DNA of 7,841 nt from Candidatus Saccharimonadota bacterium (lineage in GTDB: Bacteria > Patescibacteriota > Saccharimonadia > Saccharimonadales > UBA4665). The translations under genes and the position numbers were made by a program. A model generated the notes under the pieces. It was not told the origin of the DNA. It did not search any database and saw nothing but the letters and a program-made list of their open reading frames with translations. The number at the start of each line of letters is the position of its first letter. Position 1 is the stretch's first letter. Shown piece by piece: positions 4,989 through 7,841 of the stretch. The stretch spans positions 1-7,841 of the forward strand of contig DAHVAE010000032.1 of the NCBI GenBank assembly GCA_027314795.1, given 5' to 3'.

Positions 4989-6923
4989 CTAGCTTAGAAC
5001 GGCTTTTATTCTTCTTATGCCGGCAGCCGACGATTCTTCTTTAATAATCTTAAACTTCTTATTACCCTCGGCAAGTTGGCCGCTGTGTTCTACATGCGGG
5101 CCGCCACAGATTTCTAGGCTAAATGGCTTAGCTTCACCGGCTTTTTGCATCCTATAAACTTTCACCGTGTCACCGTAGCGATCACCAAAAGCTCCTAGTA
5201 CGTGAAGATCCTCTAGGGCCTCTTTTGTAGGGTGTTCTTCGAAAGTGACTATGAGATCTTTAGTAATTTGATCGTTGACCATATCTTCTACGGCTTTAAT
5301 CTGCTCAGGTGTCATTTTGTCTGGATGAGAGAAGTCAAAGCGCAGTCTGGCTTCAGTAATATTGCTACCATGCTGGATAACGTGATCGCCTAGTACCCTT
5401 CTTAGAGCTTCATACATTAAATGAGTTGCAGTGTGATACTTCTTATGAATGTCACTATGCCCACCTAAGCCGCCTTTAAATTCACCTTTGGTAGCGGTTC
5501 GGGACCGCTCTCGCTGTTCCTCTAATAGTTGGTCGAACTCCGTTTTCCAATTATTTGGTATTTGCAGCCCCCTCATTGTTGCCTCTTCAATAACAAGTTC
5601 CCATGGGAAACCATAAGTATCGTAAAGTCTAAAGACCCCAGCACCGTCAAAAGAAGTCATTTTATTAATTGGCGTCTTGCTATTAATAACACCACGCGTA
5701 CCACTTTCTGGATACATTTTATTAAATTCATTAAGCCCTTTGCGTAAGGTTTGCCTGAAAGCTTTCTCTTCTTTGACTAAAATGTCGACGATCTTATCTT
5801 CACTTGAAGCAACTTCAGGAAAATCCTGAACATAAATCTCTGTTATTACTGGTACTATTTGTTCTAGGAAATTTTGTTCAATACCTAGATCAAATGCAAA
5901 CCTAATTGCTCGACGGATAAGGCGACGCATAACGTAGCCTTGTTCTTTATTACTAGGTGTTACTCCGTCTACAGCTAAGAATACTGCTCCCCGAAGGTGA
6001 TCTGCAATTACTCTCATAGCATTTGCGTTGGCATCATAATGTTTACCGCTTAATACTTCGAGTTTCTTAATAATGGGCCAGATCAGGCTAATCCTATAAA
6101 CATCAGGGCTATCAATGGCTGCGGCTGCTATACGTTCTAAACCACCACCGTAATCAACATTCCGTTTCGGCAACCTAGCAAATCCGGAATCAGTTTTTAA
6201 GTATTCCATAAATACAGAATTACCAATTTCGATGTAGCGACCGCAGTCACAATTAACGTGACATCTTTTACCATAGTCCTGGTTATGAACAACATCTGCA
6301 AACAGGTAGAACATTTCAGTATCGGGGCCGCCCGGTTCGCCAGACGACATTTGACTAGGAGAGCCTTCGCGACTCCACCAGTTTTTATCGCCGTAAAAGA
6401 ATATTCGTCCGCCCTGTTCCCCTGACTTGTAACCGTCCTCTTCGCTACCGATATCTACTTGCTTGGCATCAAGCTTAGTAGCTTTAAATATATCTGACCA
6501 GATAGCTGCGCTTTCAGTATCTTTTGGGATGCCTGCTGATTCATTGCCAATATAACAGCTAATGTAGATCCGCTTTGGGTCAAGTTTGATCTGGCCGGTT
6601 AGGAACTCCCAAATCCACTTAATTTGATCCTCTTTAAAATAATCGCCTAAGCTCCAGTTACCGAGCATTTCAAATAAGGTGGTGTGACGATTATCCCCGA
6701 CCTCTTCAATGTCTTGGGCCCTTAAGCAGGTCTGGCTGTTGACTAACCGGTTGCCGTTAGGATTAGGTGCACCAAGTAAATATGGTATTAGTGGCTGCAT
6801 GCCACTACCCGTAAACAAAGTGGTTGGGTCGTCCTTGGGCACCAGCAAAGAGCGAGGTATTTGCACATGACCTCTATCTTTAAAAAACCTTAGATAAGCA
6901 CTCCGTATTTCTTGAGCCGTCAT
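4989..6923 (-). CDS. alaS: Alanyl-tRNA synthetase, compact form without C-Ala domain
   Basis: AlaRS charges tRNA-Ala with alanine and clears mischarged Ser/Gly. I choose the ATG at 6923 (644 aa, starting MTAQEIRSAYLRFF) because bacterial AlaRS begins there; a TTG seven codons earlier is in frame but adds nothing. Class II motifs are TGSGMQPLIPYLLG (38-51), RHTTLFEMLGNWSLGDYF (79-96), GEPGGPDTE (195-203, replacing the usual GPCGPCSE) and VDYGGGLERIAAA (256-268). A CHVNCDCG cluster (221-228) could bind zinc. The tRNA-recognition part includes GYVMRRLIRRAIR (329-341) and DTYGFPWE (435-442). The editing domain keeps all four zinc ligands, HxxxH (His497, His501) and CGGPH (Cys606, His610). The protein stops directly after AAGIRRIKAVL, where E. 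coli AlaRS (about 876 aa) continues into C-Ala. The intact domain boundary suggests a natural short form, not a broken gene. No Shine-Dalgarno sequence is visible. Confidence 0.96.
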   Translation of the reverse strand: MTAQEIRSAYLRFFKDRGHVQIPRSLLVPKDDPTTLFTGSGMQPLIPYLLGAPNPNGNRLVNSQTCLRAQDIEEVGDNRHTTLFEMLGNWSLGDYFKEDQIKWIWEFLTGQIKLDPKRIYISCYIGNESAGIPKDTESAAIWSDIFKATKLDAKQVDIGSEEDGYKSGEQGGRIFFYGDKNWWSREGSPSQMSSGEPGGPDTEMFYLFADVVHNQDYGKRCHVNCDCGRYIEIGNSVFMEYLKTDSGFARLPKRNVDYGGGLERIAAAAIDSPDVYRISLIWPIIKKLEVLSGKHYDANANAMRVIADHLRGAVFLAVDGVTPSNKEQGYVMRRLIRRAIRFAFDLGIEQNFLEQIVPVITEIYVQDFPEVASSEDKIVDILVKEEKAFRQTLRKGLNEFNKMYPESGTRGVINSKTPINKMTSFDGAGVFRLYDTYGFPWELVIEEATMRGLQIPNNWKTEFDQLLEEQRERSRTATKGEFKGGLGGHSDIHKKYHTATHLMYEALRRVLGDHVIQHGSNITEARLRFDFSHPDKMTPEQIKAVEDMVNDQITKDLIVTFEEHPTKEALEDLHVLGAFGDRYGDTVKVYRMQKAGEAKPFSLEICGGPHVEHSGQLAEGNKKFKIIKEESSAAGIRRIKAVLS

Positions 6924-6973
6924 ATATACCAAGTAGTTTAACAAATTAGTATTATTTGGTTAATTGAGTATTT

Positions 6974-7090
6974 TTACTCCAACCTGCTTCTGTAGAGACT
7001 TACAGCCTGTTTCATCAAAGGAGCGGTGCCGCCATGTTGGTGCGTAGATAAATATAGCTGCGCGGTTTTCACATTATCGTTATATGGCAT
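6974..7090 (-). CDS. Putative small protein, 38 aa, between mnmA and alaS
   Basis: A 38-codon ATG-to-TAA frame fills most of the space between mnmA and alaS. It starts 10 bp after the mnmA stop and ends 50 bp before the alaS ATG, spacing typical of an operon gene. The peptide begins MPYNDNVKTAQLYL, continues STHQHGGTAPLMK and ends QAVSLYRSRLE. It looks like helix, a His/Gly-rich turn and a second helix, with a soluble composition and no signal or membrane segment. I recognise no family. The DNA also contains two short stem-loops (arms 6990-6994/7001-7005 and 6966-6970/6975-6979), so part of the stretch could act as an alaS leader instead. No Shine-Dalgarno sequence is visible; ATATATC directly precedes the ATG. 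A conserved small protein, a leader or chance are all possible. Confidence 0.45.
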   Translation of the reverse strand: MPYNDNVKTAQLYLSTHQHGGTAPLMKQAVSLYRSRLE

Positions 7091-7100
7091 GATATATGTC

Positions 7101-7841
7101 TCAAGATATTATGCCACCGCCAATACATACATCTTTTGAGTAGATGACAGTTGATTGACCCGGGGTAATTGCTCGTGCCGGCTCTTTTAAGACAACTTTT
7201 ACTTTTGAACCCTGTTTCTCAACATTACAAGGTATTGTTTTAGCCCGGTAACGAGTCATTGCGTCTATCTCGCCTGAGAAATTAAAATCTGGATAAGTAT
7301 AGTGGAAATTAGCTAATTTAAGTTCTTTGCTCCAGAGATTGTTGTCATCTAAATTGGTAGTTACAAAGACTTGGTTGTTAGCTATGTCTTTATGGGTGAC
7401 ATAAAATGGTAAACCACCACCAATGTTTAAGCCGTGTCTTTGGCCAATAGTGTAAAATATGGCGCCATCATGTCTGCCTATTACCTGGCCTTTTTCGTCA
7501 ATAATATCTCCTGGAGACTGTGGTCCAAGTTCATTAAGTAGAAATTCTTTGATACCGACTTTGCCGATAAAGCAGATACCTTGGCTGTCCTTCTTCTCTG
7601 CTGTAGGTAAGCTTCTTTTTTTAGCTTCAACTCTAACTTCGCTTTTAAGCATGTCGCCAATTGGCATCAAGCTTCTTGTTAGTGCCTCGGGCTTCAGCCG
7701 ATATAAAAAGTACGTCTGGTCCTTAGATTTATCTTTAGCTCTAAGTAGCCGTCCTTCTTTAATTCGACCATAGTGACCGGTAGCAATTAGATCCGCACCG
7801 TCATTAAGGGCGGTATCTAAAAACAGCTTAAACTTTATTTC
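7101..7841 (-). CDS. mnmA: tRNA-specific 2-thiouridylase MnmA, N-terminus cut by window end
   Basis: MnmA uses ATP and persulfide sulfur to make 2-thiouridine at the wobble position 34 of tRNA Lys, Glu and Gln. The frame is open to the window edge and gives 246 residues; a full protein has about 350-370. The fragment begins at EIKF, so the PP-loop ATP site and the first catalytic Cys (normally just before this motif) lie outside. Visible motifs are DGADLIATGHYGRI (14-27), SKDQTYFLYRL (39-49), MPIGDMLKSEVR (59-70), DSQGICFIG (85-93, with the second catalytic Cys at 90), HDGAIFYTIGQRHGL (124-138) and the C-terminal beta-barrel ending TPGQSTVIYSKDVCIGGGII. A TTG at 7670 is internal and not a start, because conserved sequence continues upstream of it. 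The gene precedes a 38-codon ORF and alaS in the same direction, making a tRNA-function block. Confidence 0.96.
   Translation of the reverse strand, partial: EIKFKLFLDTALNDGADLIATGHYGRIKEGRLLRAKDKSKDQTYFLYRLKPEALTRSLMPIGDMLKSEVRVEAKKRSLPTAEKKDSQGICFIGKVGIKEFLLNELGPQSPGDIIDEKGQVIGRHDGAIFYTIGQRHGLNIGGGLPFYVTHKDIANNQVFVTTNLDDNNLWSKELKLANFHYTYPDFNFSGEIDAMTRYRAKTIPCNVEKQGSKVKVVLKEPARAITPGQSTVIYSKDVCIGGGIIS

Noticed and set aside
6923..6931. TGGTATATA as an extended -10 box for alaS
   Set aside because: It abuts the ATG, so transcription would start inside the coding region.
6921..6944. Earlier TTG start for alaS
   Set aside because: It adds only seven residues (LNYLVY...) not seen in AlaRS, while the ATG at 6923 gives the standard MTAQEIR start.
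7015..7040. T-box-like string (AACATGGCGGCACCGC) upstream of alaS, and a mini-ORF with two Ala codons (ATG GCG GCA ... TGA)
   Set aside because: Only about 60 bp separate it from the mnmA stop, too short for a Stem I with a specifier loop, the UGGN element does not fit the tRNA-Ala discriminator, and no terminator or antiterminator pair is visible. The six-codon mini-ORF overlaps the better 38-codon frame.
7668..7670. TTG at 7670 as the mnmA start
   Set aside because: Conserved MnmA sequence (ATGHY, DQTYFLYRL) continues upstream in the same frame to the window edge.

Overview
All recognisable genes in this window lie on the minus strand. Read in the direction of transcription (high to low coordinates), they are the 3' part of mnmA, a 38-codon small ORF, alaS, a 568-bp gap without a confident gene, an FtsA-like actin-fold ATPase, a large single-pass membrane protein with a Baseplate_J-like outer part, ruvX, and most of mltG, which is cut by the window start. 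The gene content points to a Patescibacteria/CPR genome, most likely Saccharibacteria (TM7). The reasons are the compact AlaRS, the unusual membrane protein whose N-terminal domain I associate with CPR genomes, the tight gene packing, and the lack of Shine-Dalgarno sequences. This placement is inference from protein style, not from a marker gene. TGA is used as a normal stop (mnmA, ruvX), which argues against the Gracilibacteria/SR1 code.

Region 6923-7841 is a translation block: mnmA (tRNA 2-thiouridylase, lacking its N-terminal PP-loop half because of the window edge), a 38-aa unknown ORF only 10 bp behind it, and then alaS. AlaS keeps the aminoacylation, tRNA-recognition and editing domains, but stops where the C-Ala (DHHA1) domain would normally begin.

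Region 4421-4988 is the only sizeable gap. It holds two short ORFs (23 and 41 codons) that I cannot assign, several inverted repeats, one weak candidate terminator and, at its end, an extended -10 box directly in front of the FtsA-like gene. It could be a degraded locus, a transcription-unit boundary, or both.

Region 1-4420 looks like one transcription unit: FtsA-like ATPase, then the 577-aa membrane protein, then ruvX, then mltG. Its junctions are 0-bp abutment, 17-bp overlap and a 4-bp ATGA overlap. An actin-like ATPase next to a bitopic protein with a cytoplasmic Rossmann-like domain and a large Asn/Thr-rich outer domain, in line with a peptidoglycan-cleaving MltG, suggests an envelope-associated machine. 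RuvX is probably a housekeeping passenger. This ATPase/membrane-protein pair is the best candidate here for an undescribed system.
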